A stretch of 64,000 nt of DNA, from assembly GCA_051294375.1 (NCBI GenBank), contig CM119267.1:12533081-12597080 (forward strand), in the 5' to 3' direction. Numbering within the stretch: position 1 is the stretch's first letter; every line of letters starts with the position of its first letter. Below the pieces are notes generated by a model. The model was not told the origin of the DNA, did not search any database, and saw only the letters and a list, made by a program, of their open reading frames with translations. The position numbers and the translations under genes were made by a program. Source of the DNA: Paraspadella gotoi (lineage: Eukaryota > Chaetognatha). Of this stretch, positions 45,025-57,911 are shown one piece after another.

Positions 45025-45272
45025 AAAAAAATGATACAAGTTGAAAAGAATGATACCAATTATACAAATGATGCAAAAAGAAGATGCAAATTAAAAAAAA
45101 GGTTACAAGTGAAAAGAATATTGCAAGTTAAAGAGAATGATACAAATTAAAAAGAATGATGCAAAAAAAAAGATGCAAATTAAAAAAAGATACAAGTGAA
45201 AAGAATGATGCAAATTAAAAAGAACGATGCAAAAAAATAAAATATGTCAATTAAAAAAAAGATACAAGTGAG
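45025..45272. repeat. Same minisatellite family in inverted orientation
   Basis: Units such as GATGCAAATTAAAAAAAAG and TACAAGTGAAAAGAATG are reverse complements of the 41.2-42.4 kb units. The two arrays flank the PLE and hAT cluster. Confidence 0.65.
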
Positions 45273-45349
45273 GATCGACAAATACGACGACGATAATTTG
45301 AACGATAGATTGTTTAGGATTTCGGTTAGGGATAAGGTTAGTTTAGAGG

Positions 45350-45417
45350 ATAGATATTAGGGATTAGGGTTGGGGTTAGGGTTAGGGTTAGGGATTAGGG
45401 TAAGGGATTAGGGTCAT
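45350..45417 (+). repeat. Interstitial TTAGGG-type repeats
   Basis: About ten irregular TTAGGG, ATTAGGG and TAAGGG units. This is the telomere repeat of most animals outside arthropods, but it is too short and degenerate to be a telomere. Confidence 0.65.
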
Positions 45418-45769
45418 TTTTCCCGACGCTACTTTTGCAACAATAAAACTCTGGCATGCTGGGTGACTCAGCGAGAGAAAGAATTAAGCCTCCATCAGGA
45501 TCGGGATAGACAGAAACGACGACGATAATTTGAACGATGGAGGAAGCAGTTGCGACGGTGAGAGCGACGACAAAGTTTACAATTTCTATCTCAAAGATTC
45601 AACCGTTCCCTCGAAAAAGCAGCGATTCACAACTCTAGTAATTCTCTTCGTTTCCTTCTTAGACCTTTCTTCAATCCCACCTTTTTCAAAAAGAACAGAC
45701 GTCTTCACGATTTCAAGTCCATCACGTGATAAAAGACAGCATGGCAACTCCACGACCTCGACCTAACCC

Positions 45770-46010
45770 TTTTCGCCTCCTCTTCCTTTTTCTCCTCCCC
45801 CTCTTCCTCCCTATCCCCTCTTGCCTCCTATCCCCCTCTTCCTCCCTATCCCCTCTTCCTCTATCCCCTCTTCCTCCCTATCCCTCTTCTCTCCTCCCTA
45901 TCCCCCTCTTCCTCCCTATCCCCCTCTTCCTCCCTATCCCCCTCTTCCTCCCTATCCCCCTCTTCCTCCTATCCCCCTCTTCACTCCTATCCCCTCCTCC
46001 CTCTTGTCCC
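45770..46010. repeat. 18-base minisatellite
   Basis: About 13 units of CCTCCCTATCCCCCTCTT. The proline/leucine frame through it is not taken as a gene. Confidence 0.8.
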
Positions 46011-46309
46011 AAGAAAAAAACACTTTTACTAGAATCTAGTCTAGATTTAATGCCGAGAACAGCAACGAATGATGCTCTTGGCTTAAACGCAATATGGTAA
46101 ACAATTTTGTATATATTGCTACCATTATATAATGTCAAAATTTCAAAAGAATCATATCTTTCTTATATAAAATTTTTGCAAGGAATCCAAATCTGATCTT
46201 AAAATTGAAAAGTTTGCATTTGAAATTTCAGCTTATTATTATACTTATTACAATAAATAAATAAATATAGCTCACTGGTAGAAATCTACTATGAAATTAA
46301 ATTCAAAAC

Positions 46310-46433
46310 AAAGTTTTTGAAAAGAGATATAACAACGATTTTATTTCAAAATGAAACGGACATGTTTCGACTAACATACGAGTCTTCTACAGCACCAATT
46401 CAATGTGTGAATTTGAAGTAAAATTTTGTGCAT

Positions 46434-46488
<55 letters not shown>

Positions 46489-46582
46489 AAAGTTTCCAAC
46501 ACAGAGTTTGAGAGAAAGGATAGTGGTCAATTATTAGGGACAGGTTAAGGTGAGGACAGAGATAGTTTGTGAAAAGAAATTG

Positions 46583-46630
<48 letters not shown>

Positions 46631-46740
46631 TGCTCAAAATTTAGAACAAAATTTTTGAAAAGAGATATAACAACGATTTTATTTCAAAATGAAACGGACC
46701 TGTTTCGACTTACATACGAGTCTTCTACAGCGCCAAATTA
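46310..46740 (-). mobile_element. Two head-to-tail PLE ends with variant hammerheads
   Basis: Two direct copies of the terminal segment (GAGATATAACAACGATTTTA at about 46324 and 46660) each end in a hammerhead-like motif on the minus strand: 46360-46393 and 46697-46730. Both have CTGTAGA cores. The second also reads GAAACAGGTC. A (GA)n tract lies in each unit. Tandem partial copies are typical of PLE insertions. Confidence 0.5.
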
Positions 46741-46741
46741 A

Positions 46742-48000
46742 ATTCAAAAGGGGCGGGGGTTCAAAACTTAAGTCTTGAAGTCTAATTTTCAGATATCAAA
46801 ATTACAATATTACTATATAATAATAAAATTATTTTTAATCAATTTTAACTTTTTTTGATGGATTCTGATTCACAATTAAAAAAAAATAATAAAATTAACG
46901 AAATATGATAATGATGATTATTATTAATAATTTTTCATATTTTTCACCTACTTATACCTACTTATACTTTTGGAAGAAAAAATATATCGCCAACAGAAGC
47001 GAGAACCGGTGTTTTTAAACACTTTTTTTTTCTCGAGTCTAAATTGAGTTTGGTCTCCCGAGTCCCGTTTTCGAATCCAGACTCCGCAGTATTTTATGCA
47101 TTTGGGGTATTGTGCTGCGGAATAAATCTGCGGGAAACGTTAAAGAGACGACGGGGAAGCGTCGCTTTTTCGTCTCTTGAGATGAGGAGCCGGACGGGGC
47201 GGGAAGGGCCAGAGGGTCTCCGCCCCGGCCTCCTCCTAATGAACCTCATTAATTTGACTCCCATCGCATCCAAAAGCGGTTTTTTTTAATCTGCCTCTTC
47301 ATTCTCAATTTCACATCCGACTCCTTCTCTTTCTTTATTCATTCTCGTATTGTCTGACTTTTCAGTCTGCATTTATTCTTCTTTAAAATATTTTCTTTTT
47401 TCCACTAACAACCGCTTTTTACCTTCAAATGCTTTTCTATTCTCGAATCTAATTTACGTTTTATTCATTGGATTGAATTCATCCTCCATCTTTACTTCTT
47501 TTTATCAAGCCATGACGGGCAAAGCCGGTTCAGGCTTGATATTCATTCGGGTGAGCTAGAGATGAGCTTAGGCTTAATAGGACAAGGGGTTTAAAGTGAG
47601 GTTAAGAAATAAATTAGGATTTATTTTAAGATCTGTTATATTCAAGATGAGAGACAGCAGAGGATAGGAATGTTGAGTCGGCGGTTGAAAGACTGTGGAA
47701 AAATTTGTTATTCATATTGAAAAAGGATTTTAGAAACAAGATTATTGGGTGCCAAATTAAGTGGCAGATTGGGAAGTTTTAAAAAAAGAATCTTATTGGG
47801 TAATGTACTGGGTAGCATTAAATGATGATGGACTGTAGAGTGGGGAAACTTAATTAAACGGGTTAAAATTGGCTTTATTGGAACTTATTTAATCAATGAG
47901 GTATCTAGTATTGGTATTTGGCTATTTCAGGTATTGAGGACCACATATCTATTATCTTTGTTTATTAGCGTCTTGTTTTGTTATTATAATAATAGGTTTT
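46742..48000. other. No supported gene; small CpG-rich patch at 47100-47240
   Basis: The patch contains GGGGCGGGAAGGGCC and several CpGs, but no clear splice-bounded frame. Confidence 0.5.
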
Positions 48001-48009
48001 GAGTATTTA

Positions 48010-48220
48010 TTAGCGTCTCATTTTGTTTTTAGCGTCCTCTTTGTTTTAATTAAGCGTCTTTTGTTTTTATTAGTGTCTTTCTGTTTTATTAGCGTTTATA
48101 TTAGCGTTTTATTAGCGTCTTTTGTTATTTATTAGTGTCTTTATGTTTTTAGCGTCTTTTGTTTTATTAGTGTCTTTCTGTTTTTAGCGTCTTTTGTTTT
48201 ATTAGTGTCTTTCTGTTGAT
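48010..48220. repeat. Minisatellite of about 34-base units
   Basis: Units alternate TAGCGTCTTTTGTTTTATTA and GTGTCTTTCTGTTTT. Confidence 0.7.
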
Positions 48221-48980
48221 TATTAATTTAAAAATATGTGTATGTGTGTATATATATACATATATATATTGATTGTAGTTTTTTATTTCTATTATAGCGT
48301 TGTGGTCCTCTGCCCTTTACTTTAACACATTGTAATTATAAATTTTTGGGTATATGTTTACACTAAGCATTAAATACTTATAAGACGTTTTATAAAAATA
48401 AAACCATGACGTTTTTACGTTTTCGTTTTACATTTACTGCATTAACACTTTTTATACTAGACATTTTTGTTTTTTACTTTAAACACTTTTTTACTTTTTT
48501 CCGGTTTACGATTATAAAAATTATTTAAAAAAAAATCCTAGTTTTGCCCTTTACTTTAACACATTATAATTATACATTTTAGGTATATTTCATTTATAGC
48601 TTTATATTTTTTCTTTTGTTCTTTTTTTCATAATTTTTGTTTTTGTTTTTACTTTTTAATTAACGTTGTTTTTTCGTTTATGCTTTATATTTTTTGTTTT
48701 TGTTTTTGTTTTGTCTGAGTCACATTTAAACGTTGGTGTCTTTTGTTTTTTGATGTTTTTTTGTTTTAAAATTTGAATTTTGAACGTTCATTGAACGTTA
48801 TAATTTTATAGTTTCTTTTATGAATTAGTTCATCAACATTTTATTATGAGTCAATTTTAAACGTTAGTGTCTTTTTTTTTCTGTTGAATTTTAATAGTTT
48901 TAGTTTTACCTTGTTTTACTGCTTTCTAGTTTTTTACACTGAACTGTTTTTGATTTTGTCAATACTGTTTTGGTATTAAT

Positions 48981-49004
<24 letters not shown>

Positions 49005-49011
<7 letters not shown>

Positions 49012-49262
49012 TTGTTCGGCGAAAGTGCTGGATATAATAAAGTCACATTAGCTGATTTATATGTGACAATGCATTCATTATAAGTTATTCTTCATTTTTT
49101 AAAATGTATCCACGAAAATCTCGGATGTAAATTTGGGATTTTGTATTGAGAAAAAAAGCCCGAATAAAAGTTTTAGAAAGAAAAACATAATCATAATTTT
49201 TCAAAAAAGAACGATCACGCAAGAGATCGAAGAGAGAAAGAGAAAGAGAGAGAGAGAGAGAA

Positions 49263-49295
<33 letters not shown>

Positions 49296-49416
49296 GGGAT
49301 TTGTATTGAGAAAGAAGCGCGGAATAAATGGCGATAATAAAGTTTTAGAAGGAAAGAAATAATAAGAATTTTCAAAAAATGGTGGTAAAAAAAAGTGATA
49401 TTTTTTTTTTTGTAAA

Positions 49417-49455
<39 letters not shown>

Positions 49456-49591
49456 GGAGACGGAGGGAGAGAGAGAGAGAGAGAGAGCTGAACTCGTTTT
49501 TTTTAAACGATTCAGAAAGGCAGCGCCTGATCAAATATATATGTTTTTAGAAAGAAAAAAATAATAGAATTTTTTCAAAACGAACGAAGAA

Positions 49592-49624
<33 letters not shown>

Positions 49625-50215
49625 GACAAGCTGAATTTTTTTTTTTTTTTTTTTTTTAATTTCAAAATAATAAAACAAGGTTACATAAGACGTAAAGTGA
49701 CATAAAAGACAAAGCTGAACCCGTTTTTTTTTCTGAAATAAAAGAATAAAAGAAATAAAATAAATAAAAGAAAGGCAAAAAATGTTACAATGGTTTACAA
49801 TTTGAAATTTTTCCAATTTTTTCCAATCGCAGCTTTTTAAAAATTTTATTTTTATTGTATTAAAATTAAGATATAGCTTCTCATTAAAAAGTTATTTTGA
49901 GTTCCATTTTTATTAGAGATTTAAAAAATTTTTTTTGAATTTCATCTTCAATATTATATACTGATATGTAAATTAGATTAAAGCATTTCTATATACTAAT
50001 TTGGATATGATAATGAGTACTATAATCTCATTTGCATATGCAGTAAATCATAATGAAGTGGAGATTCAAACAAAAAATACTTAAATCAAATGTAATAAGA
50101 AAATATCAAAGCTATTTCAGATGAGAAGCCATATCTAAATTTTTAACTTACTATGAATGCACACTTTTTGTAAAACTTTATCATAATTCATATAATTTTT
50201 ATTTTAAATAAATCT
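49005..50215. repeat. Diverged tandem duplication, copy 1
   Basis: TTCGGCGAAAGTGCTG at 49015 and TTTCCAATTTTTTCCAATCG at 49808 both recur in order at 51036 and 51559. Indels in (GA)n and poly-A runs account for most of the length difference. No gene is seen. Confidence 0.6.
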
Positions 50216-50658
50216 TAAAAGCATAAAGATCGAGCCGCTTTCGATTAGTAACCGCAAAAAAATATTGATGCGATGATCAACCAAATATTGAGAGAAAGAG
50301 AGGGAGGGAGAAGTGAGAAAGAGAGAGAGAGAGAGAGTTTTCCCACCAACGAGACGCATTATTAGGTCACTCTCGTTTATATCGGTTATCCGTTGCCTCG
50401 CAACGGCGTCGTGAAATTGGGTCTATGTTGATTTTTTTTTATACACGTAACGCGTTATTATTGGTCATGTTCCTCGACATTGTTTACTTGTTGCTCCGCA
50501 ACGACCACGAAATCTAGGTTAAGTAAGTTATTGTATTTTGGGATTTTGTATGAGATAAAATAATAAATGGCGATAATAAAAGTTTTTTAGAAGGAAAAAA
50601 ATCCATGAAAATCTCGGAATAAATGGCGATAATAAAAGTTTTTAGAAGGAAAAAAAAA

Positions 50659-50705
<47 letters not shown>

Positions 50706-51028
50706 GAAAAAGATTGTTTCTTTTTTAGGAAGAAACCAGACCGAGGTCAAATTTAATATTTGCATATTTAATTAATCTTATAAATAGTTATCACAACTCA
50801 AATAATTATTATTAAAAAAAAGTTAAAAATGATTAAATATATACACTAAAAATATTTATAATTTAATAATAGTACAAATTATCAGAATAACAAAAAAGTA
50901 AGTTTAATTTGACTATATCTCTCTTATCAACTCCTATTTAGATATAATTTGCCAATAGTGGGCCAACCGGTCCAAAGTTGCAATAATAAATAAAAACAAT
51001 TTTTTTTTTATAATGTGATGCATGCAAT

Positions 51029-51131
51029 TATATTATTCGGCGAAAGTGCTGCATATATAATAGGTCACATTAGCTGATTTATATGTGATAATGCATATCA
51101 TTATAAGTTATTCTTCATTTTTAAAAAAAAT

Positions 51132-51174
<43 letters not shown>

Positions 51175-51985
51175 GAAAAAGAAAAACCGAATTTCTTTCC
51201 AATTATATCTCAGATATAAATTTGGGATTTTGTATTGAAAAAAAAAGCGCGGAATAAATGGCGATAATAAAAGTTTTGAGAAGGAAAAAAATAATCAGAA
51301 TTTTTCAAAAAACGAACGATCGTTACAGAGTGAGAGAGACAGAAAGACAGAAAGAGAGAGAAGAGAGAACAGAAAGAGAAAAAGAGACAGAAGAAAGAGA
51401 AAGCTGGAAGCCAGCTGAACAGTCACTGCAGAACCTGAACTCGTTTTTTAAGGGTTCAGAAAAAGCAGCAACTGACAAATATAGGAAAGAAAATTTATAT
51501 ATAATTAAAGAAATAAAAGAAAGGCAAAAATATGTTACAATTGTTTACAATTGGAAATTTTTCCAATTTTTTCCAATCGCAGCTTGTAAAAGATTTAATT
51601 TATATTTGTATTAAAATTAAGATATAGCTTCTCATTAAAAAAATCCTTTGAGTTCCCATTTTTATTAAAAATTTAAAACAAATTTTTTGAATTTCATCTT
51701 CAATAATATATACTGCAATATGTAAATTAGATTAAAGCATTTCTATATACTAATTTGGATATTATAAGGAGTACTTTAATCTCATTTGCATATTGCAGTA
51801 AAATCATAATGAAGTGGAAATTCAAACAAAAAATACTTAAATCCAAATGTAATATGAAATATCACAGCTATTTCAAGATGAAAAGCCATATCTAAATTTT
51901 TAACTTACTATGATCGCACACTTTTGTAAAACTTTATCATAATTCATAAATAAATTTTATTTAAAAAAAAAACGGTAAGTCACAG
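51029..51985. repeat. Diverged tandem duplication, copy 2
   Basis: Second copy of the 49.0-50.2 kb unit, about 0.8 kb downstream, with more small differences than the 17.7/20.0 kb pair. Confidence 0.6.
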
Positions 51986-52222
51986 CCAAACCTATAAAAG
52001 CGTAGTAGTTTTATATATGAAAACAGCGTGACGGACGACGACGGACGACGACGACGACTACGTCACAAAGAAGCAACCCTAAAACATTATAGAGCCTGAC
52101 CCGGCTTCGCGGTCAAGGCTCGATAAAAAACGGTAAGTCAGAGCCAAACCTATAAAAGCGTAGTAGTTTTTATATGGAAAAACAGCGTGACGGACACGAC
52201 GACGACGACGACGTCACAAAGA
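51970..52222. repeat. Short duplication ending at a 25-N gap
   Basis: CGTGACGGACGACGACG and AAACCTATAAAAGCGTAGTA occur twice, at 51990-52070 and 52140-52222. The second copy abuts the gap. Confidence 0.65.
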
Positions 52223-52247
52223 NNNNNNNNNNNNNNNNNNNNNNNNN
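52223..52247. other. Assembly gap, 25 N
   Basis: Fixed-length join next to a duplicated (GAC)n segment. Confidence 0.99.
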
Positions 52248-52811
52248 GACTATCATCATGGCTTGATCCTTATGCTTTTAAGATTTTCTCTTCCTCGTTC
52301 TAACATTCTTCTTCTCTTATTCTATTTCCTCCTCTATTCTTCCTTCTTCCATTTTCCTTCCTTTTTCATATCATTTCTTATTTCCTATCTCCCTTTCCCC
52401 CTTCGTTTCCCTTTTCCCCGGTTTAGCCAATGTCTTCCCTTTCTTTCTCTTTCAAACATTTCTCTCTTTATTTCTTCATATTTTTTTCTCCTTTTCTTCT
52501 TTCCTTTATTAGCCTCCTTTTCCTCTCATTCTTACCCAAGTTTTATTTATTCCAGCTTCCTTTTTTCACTTTTTTTCACTCTCGGGATCACAGTACTTCA
52601 TTAGATACTATGTCCTTCGAAGATTGGGGGAAATTGGATTTCGCTAGCAGAGGGGGGTAACGCGTTTTTTTGTTTCCTTTGCCTTCCTTTTGGTGCTTAG
52701 CATAACAATGAGGAAATCAGTGGGAAAAGTTACTTCACAGCATTTCCGTCCTCGTTAGTAAATTAGTACTTCATCGTAGCGTTAAAAACGCCCACGCTAT
52801 AGGGAAGCGGG

Positions 52812-52844
<33 letters not shown>

Positions 52845-52990
52845 GCGCGCTTTTTCAAGAGCGGTGTCAATAGCGCGCCGATTTTTAAATCAGCGAAGAA
52901 TTTCAGCAGATTCAAAATAGAAAAGGGGAAAACATTTATTCCGATTTAAATTGGCGGGATATGAAGGAAGGAGGAAGAAAGTAAGAGAGA

Positions 52991-53032
<42 letters not shown>

Positions 53033-53523
53033 AAAAGTTAGAGTTTTTTCTTAAATAATCATTTTTATATTGGTTGTACCAATTTCATAGATAATAGAAT
53101 ATAAAAAGAAAGTAAACGCAGGCAAACAAATGGCCAATTCAAAAAATAATTTCGTAATGTGATCTTTTTATAGATTTGCATAAAATTTTAGGTTTCTCAC
53201 ATTATGGCTCCAATCGAGAAATTTTTTCCTAGTCAAATTATCACTTAAAAAAGGTAAATTACTTTTACAGAATGGATGACTGTAAAATTTTTACCTAAGT
53301 GGCAATAACCTTGGGGTCATCCAAAACGCGGAAAGCAAACACAGGTAAAGAAAAGAAAGTAAACAAAAAATTTGCGAACCAATAAGTCACCACATATTTT
53401 TTTTTTCCGGTTTAAGACGTCAACCCATCGGCACCGCTACTACTAGCACTCCCTCTTTTAGAACGGTGCCGAGTGCCGAGAGTCGAGAGCGCAAGCAGAA
53501 TTAGGAGGATGAGAAAATAGGGG

Positions 53524-53579
<56 letters not shown>

Positions 53580-53721
53580 GAGAGAGAGATTAGAGGGCGA
53601 GACGGAAGAGCGAATCGGGTCGTTGGCATATTTTGAGGAGAGAGGGTGGATTTACTCTTTTCGCCAGAATTTTAAGGAAGGAAGGCTGCTGAGATTGGGT
53701 GATAGATAGATAGATAGATAG

Positions 53722-53753
<32 letters not shown>

Positions 53754-53754
53754 T

Positions 53755-53788
<34 letters not shown>

Positions 53789-53831
53789 CAGAGAGAGACA
53801 ATCAATGATGGGAGAATGTTTTTTAATTTTC

Positions 53832-54110
53832 GCAGTAGGCTATATTTATTTATAGTACTACCCTTATAAAAACGTAAAATTTCAAAATAGGCTTTTCTTA
53901 ATTTTGATGGCAGATTTGAATTTCTCGTCAAAAGTTGATATAAGAAAATTCATACAATTTTTAAAAATTTTCCAAAAATTTAAAAAACTATATTTAACAC
54001 AAACCAACTTTTTATAACGTATATATCTGTAAAAAAATCTTTCAAAAAACCATTTAAAATTTTTAACATTTATAGGGTTAGTACTAGTAGGTATAAATAT
54101 AGCCTAGTGC
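53832..54110. repeat. AT-rich dispersed repeat related to 31261-31650
   Basis: Both start GCAGTAGGCTAT and end close to the reverse complement (GCCTACTGC or GCCTAGTGC). The interior TTTCAAAATAGGCTTT is shared. A MITE is likely. Confidence 0.45.
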
Positions 54111-54164
54111 GTAAATTTCAATATTTATAAAACAATTTTGTTTGACATTTTGCTATTTAAAATA

Positions 54165-54352
54165 GTTTAGAGATGAAACGAAAAAATCTTTGGAATAGCA
54201 ATTTTTATTTTTATTATTGAACATGTTTCGACTCTTAGTGGTACGAGTCTTCATCAGCAAGTTAAAACTCGTACCACTAAGAGTCGAAACATGTTCAATA
54301 ATAAAAATAAAAATTGCTATTCCAACGATTTTTTCGTTTCATCTCTAAACAA
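54165..54352 (-). mobile_element. Palindromic PLE terminus with hammerhead in its centre
   Basis: Arms of about 84 bases (54165-54247 and 54268-54352) are near-perfect inverted repeats around a 20-base spacer. The minus strand carries a hammerhead at 54220-54257: CTGATGA, stem II GACTC/GAGTC, GAAACATGTT. A repeat copy at about 31600-31740 lacks the insert. A sequence close to AACAATTTTGTT lies on both sides (54131, 54349), consistent with a target-site duplication. Confidence 0.6.
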
Positions 54353-54685
54353 TTTTGTTATACATTAATGTTCATTAGTACAACGTTGTTTATTTCTCAC
54401 TTTTAGAATTTTTACTAGGCTTTACCCAGAACGCCTCATCCCTCCTCTCCTTTCTTTCTCATAAATCAAATTTCAGCGCCTTTTTTTCCTTTTTCAGTTT
54501 CGCCGTGGTTGTCGCCTTTTCCAACTTCATTAATTTTATACCATGGATTGTTTACGTTTTATAACTTGTTTTGGTTTTCGCGATCTTTATATTTGTCTTA
54601 GTGTTCGAATTTTATTACAATTTTAGTTACATACTTATTTAATTTTATATGTATATTTTTTACATCTCTTAAAATTCTTGTCAAC

Positions 54686-54689
<4 letters not shown>

Positions 54690-54727
<38 letters not shown>
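54690..54727. repeat. (AT)n microsatellite
   Basis: About 19 pure AT units. Confidence 0.9.
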
Positions 54728-54731
<4 letters not shown>

Positions 54732-55664
54732 TTATTTTACTTTTCTCCGCCTTTCATTCCTCCAATCTTGTCCTTTTTTTTCATTCATCAGCTTCTTTTC
54801 TGTCGTCTTCCTTCTATCCTCCTCCTCTTCCTCCTCCTCCTCCTCCTCCTCACAATCCAGAAATCAGATTTCTTTGCTTTCTCTCTTTCTCTCCCTCTCT
54901 CTCTCTCACCCGCGTAGAAGTTCATAAGATTTTGTTTACCAAAAAAAAAAAAATTGTTCTCCCTATTTTTATCCTCCTCTTTCTCTCTCTCTTTTCTCTC
55001 TGTTTACTTCCGTCTTGTTTTGAATGAAAAGCACCATAAACTGGGACCCGGCAGAACATTTTCGGATTGAAAAGGGAATGAATGGCTTCATCTCTCTACG
55101 AGCTTGGAATGCCGGGGGTAAGGGGGGCGGAGAGAGGTGTATGGGGGTGGAGGTGTGAAGGGTGAGGCACCGAGAAGGGGTAAGGGTCGAAGGAAGAATT
55201 GACAATGAAAGCTGCTCCGATCAAACTTTCGCTTTGAACCATCATTTTCTTTATTAAAAAAAAAGAGTGAGCAAAACGCGCGAGGTGAGGAAAGTTAAAA
55301 CAATTATGGGGCTTACCTGTTTTAGGTGAGTTTCGTGATGACGGAGTCGAAATTTCCGCAAAAAAAACAAGCAGGAAGCAGAAAAAGGGAAAAAAGAAAG
55401 GAGAGAAAAAAAGATAAAAATTTATATTGTTGCTAAAAAAAAACGAAAATCCAAAATTATGTTTTCTCGTTTTCGCGTGTTTGTTATCGTTTGTATTAAA
55501 CCTTTAAAACAGGAACAAACACGGTTACTAATTCGGTGTTATCTGAAATTTTTAAACTCGCTTTTTGAATATGACACGTTTAAATTTTCCGCAAGCTTCT
55601 CGTTGTTTGAAATCCCTGAACTTAATTTTAACCAAAAAAATTTACTTTAAGCTCGTACAAAATG

Positions 55665-55885
55665 CTCAACCCTAATTCTTAACCCAAATCCCTAACCCTA
55701 ATCTTTAACCAAATCCCTACCCAAATTCCTAAATTAACCCCTAACTCTAATCCCTAATACTAAACCTTATCCCTAACCCCAATCCTAATACTAAACCCTA
55801 TCCCTAACCCATATCCTAATACTAAACCCTATCCCTAACCCCTATCCTAATACAAAACCATATCTCTAACCCCTGTCCTAATATT
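55665..55885 (-). repeat. Degenerate CCCTAA-type interstitial repeats
   Basis: About 25 irregular units such as ATCCCTAACCC and AATACTAAACCCT. The orientation is opposite to the TTAGGG stretch at 45350. Confidence 0.6.
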
Positions 55886-55899
55886 TAAACTTAAAAACT

Positions 55900-57660
55900 T
55901 ATTTAATTACGAATTTAATGAAATGTGTCGATTTGAAAAAATATGACCGAGTTTCGAACCCGATTTTTCAATCCGACACAAGGTTTAGAATTTGCACCCA
56001 GTCGTCGCAATCTTGTCAAACTTCCAAAAACGATATTCTTTTATTTACATTCGGAACTTGGTCCCCATCGGCTGGGGGGACGGGGGAAAGGGCGCGCCGG
56101 CAATTTTCCCCGAGAGGAAGGTTTTTTCTTTCTAATCGAACGCCTTCCGCAATAAAGCGGCTTTCCCGTGTTTACAGTCCACCGCTTTTAGGCCTCGTTA
56201 GTTTTAAGGGGCGACGCAGTAACTCGCTTTCGGTTCAGCCTACAATCGGAGTCTTTTAGACAACGAAATCTGAACTTCAAAAATTAACATATTTCTTGAT
56301 TCTATTGGTTAGTATGAAGCTCACTTCATTTAAAAAAACGGTAGTCTTAAGTTATCTCCTTCTTATCACTTGGAACTTTCCATGTTAATTTCTCCTAGTT
56401 AAAAATACGGTAAGACATTATTTCTTCAATGATTGTCAATCTAATCTCATTAACTGCTTAATTTTAGAAATAAGTATGCTTGAATTTTTATGGTACAGAT
56501 TATTTTTAAAGATCGAATTCCTCTTAAGAATCTTTCACTTACATAAAAGTTTTTAAGCAAAACGCCTTCTTATCTGTTACAATTTTTTTTCTTTCATACG
56601 CTTTTCCTGATTATTTTTCTTCACCTCTTTTCTTTTCTTTCTTTATATTTTTCTCTTCCTCTTTCTTCCCTTACTTCTCATGCTGTCAATTACCATTTTT
56701 TTAGCCCCTACCTATTTCTGCCACTCTTGCACTTTTCTTTTTTTGTCTTTCTCCCTCTCTTTCAATCTCTCCCCTTCTCATTTTCTTGTTCTCCCTTTTC
56801 TGTTTTTTCTCACAACGTTTACATTGAGCCAAATAAAAAAAAAATCTTTATATGCATTATAAGAAAGAAAATTAACGGTAACAGAGGATTTCAATTTTGG
56901 TTTCCTAGCAGATTTAGTAAATCGACAGATTTTGCAAAAAATATTTTTGCAAAATCTGTTGATTCTGAGAAAAAACAAGTCCTGGCGCTTTCCATAGGAT
57001 TAAAATGATGCGGTTTTTTTTTGTTTTATAATGAAAATATTCTCTTTATCAAAAATAAATGCAAGTCATAAAAAGTCACAAATTAAAAGTCGTCTTTAAA
57101 AATTATTTGTGGCTAAAAAGTTTTTTTTATAATTTTGTAGGTGTTAAAAGCTTATTCAATAAGCTATATTTTCTGTTAATTTAAACTAATTTTAATTATT
57201 TTTGTTTAACAAATCACTATAAAGACTGTAACTGCAACTTTTGACTTGTTAACTTTAAAATTAATTCATAGGCAAACTGTAAATGATTTAAGGAAATAAA
57301 TTTACCCAGAGGTAAAAAAGATAAGGAAGAACGGAATTCCAAAGTAAAAAAAATTTTTCAACTTTCGTTGGCATTCAAATCAGAAGTTGAAAGTAAAAAT
57401 GGACAAAAATGGACATAATTTTTTTTCCTAAAAGTTGCCAAAATGGTACTATTTTATCATTAGAAACGGGTGGAGATGTTTCTAACCAATCCTTAGTTCG
57501 GCCCAATTTGTGTTGAGGCACAAAGTTAATCAATATTTTAAGTAACAACTGAACAATATAGGAAAGAGTCGTTTTTTTCCTGAATGCAACATTTGTAAGC
57601 GGAACCTTTCGCCGACAGACGGAGAGGGTACATGGATTCCACCGGTATTTTTTTTTCCTG
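55900..57660. other. No supported gene
   Basis: AT-rich sequence with a GC-rich patch at about 56060-56120 and a perfect hairpin around 56922-56960 (CAGATTTTGCAAAAA and its complement). Confidence 0.5.
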
Positions 57661-57911
57661 CAAACCTCGCCCGAATGACATACCTTCACCTTTCCTCTCC
57701 ATTTCCAATTTGTTACTCCATATCTTTCTTTTTTTTAAATTTTTTTTCTTTTTCGTGTAACTTTTGCCTTTTTTTTTCTTTCTTTTTCTTTCTTTCTTTT
57801 CCTTTTCTTTCCTTTTTTCATTTCTTTCATTTCCTTTTCTTTCCTTTCAATACGTACCTATCCTTTCTTTCATTTTTTTTCCTTCATCTTCCAATCATTC
57901 CAACCGCCAGC

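Noticed and set aside
45726-46100. Pro/Leu-rich 124-codon frame
   Set aside because: Translation of the 18-base minisatellite; no domain.
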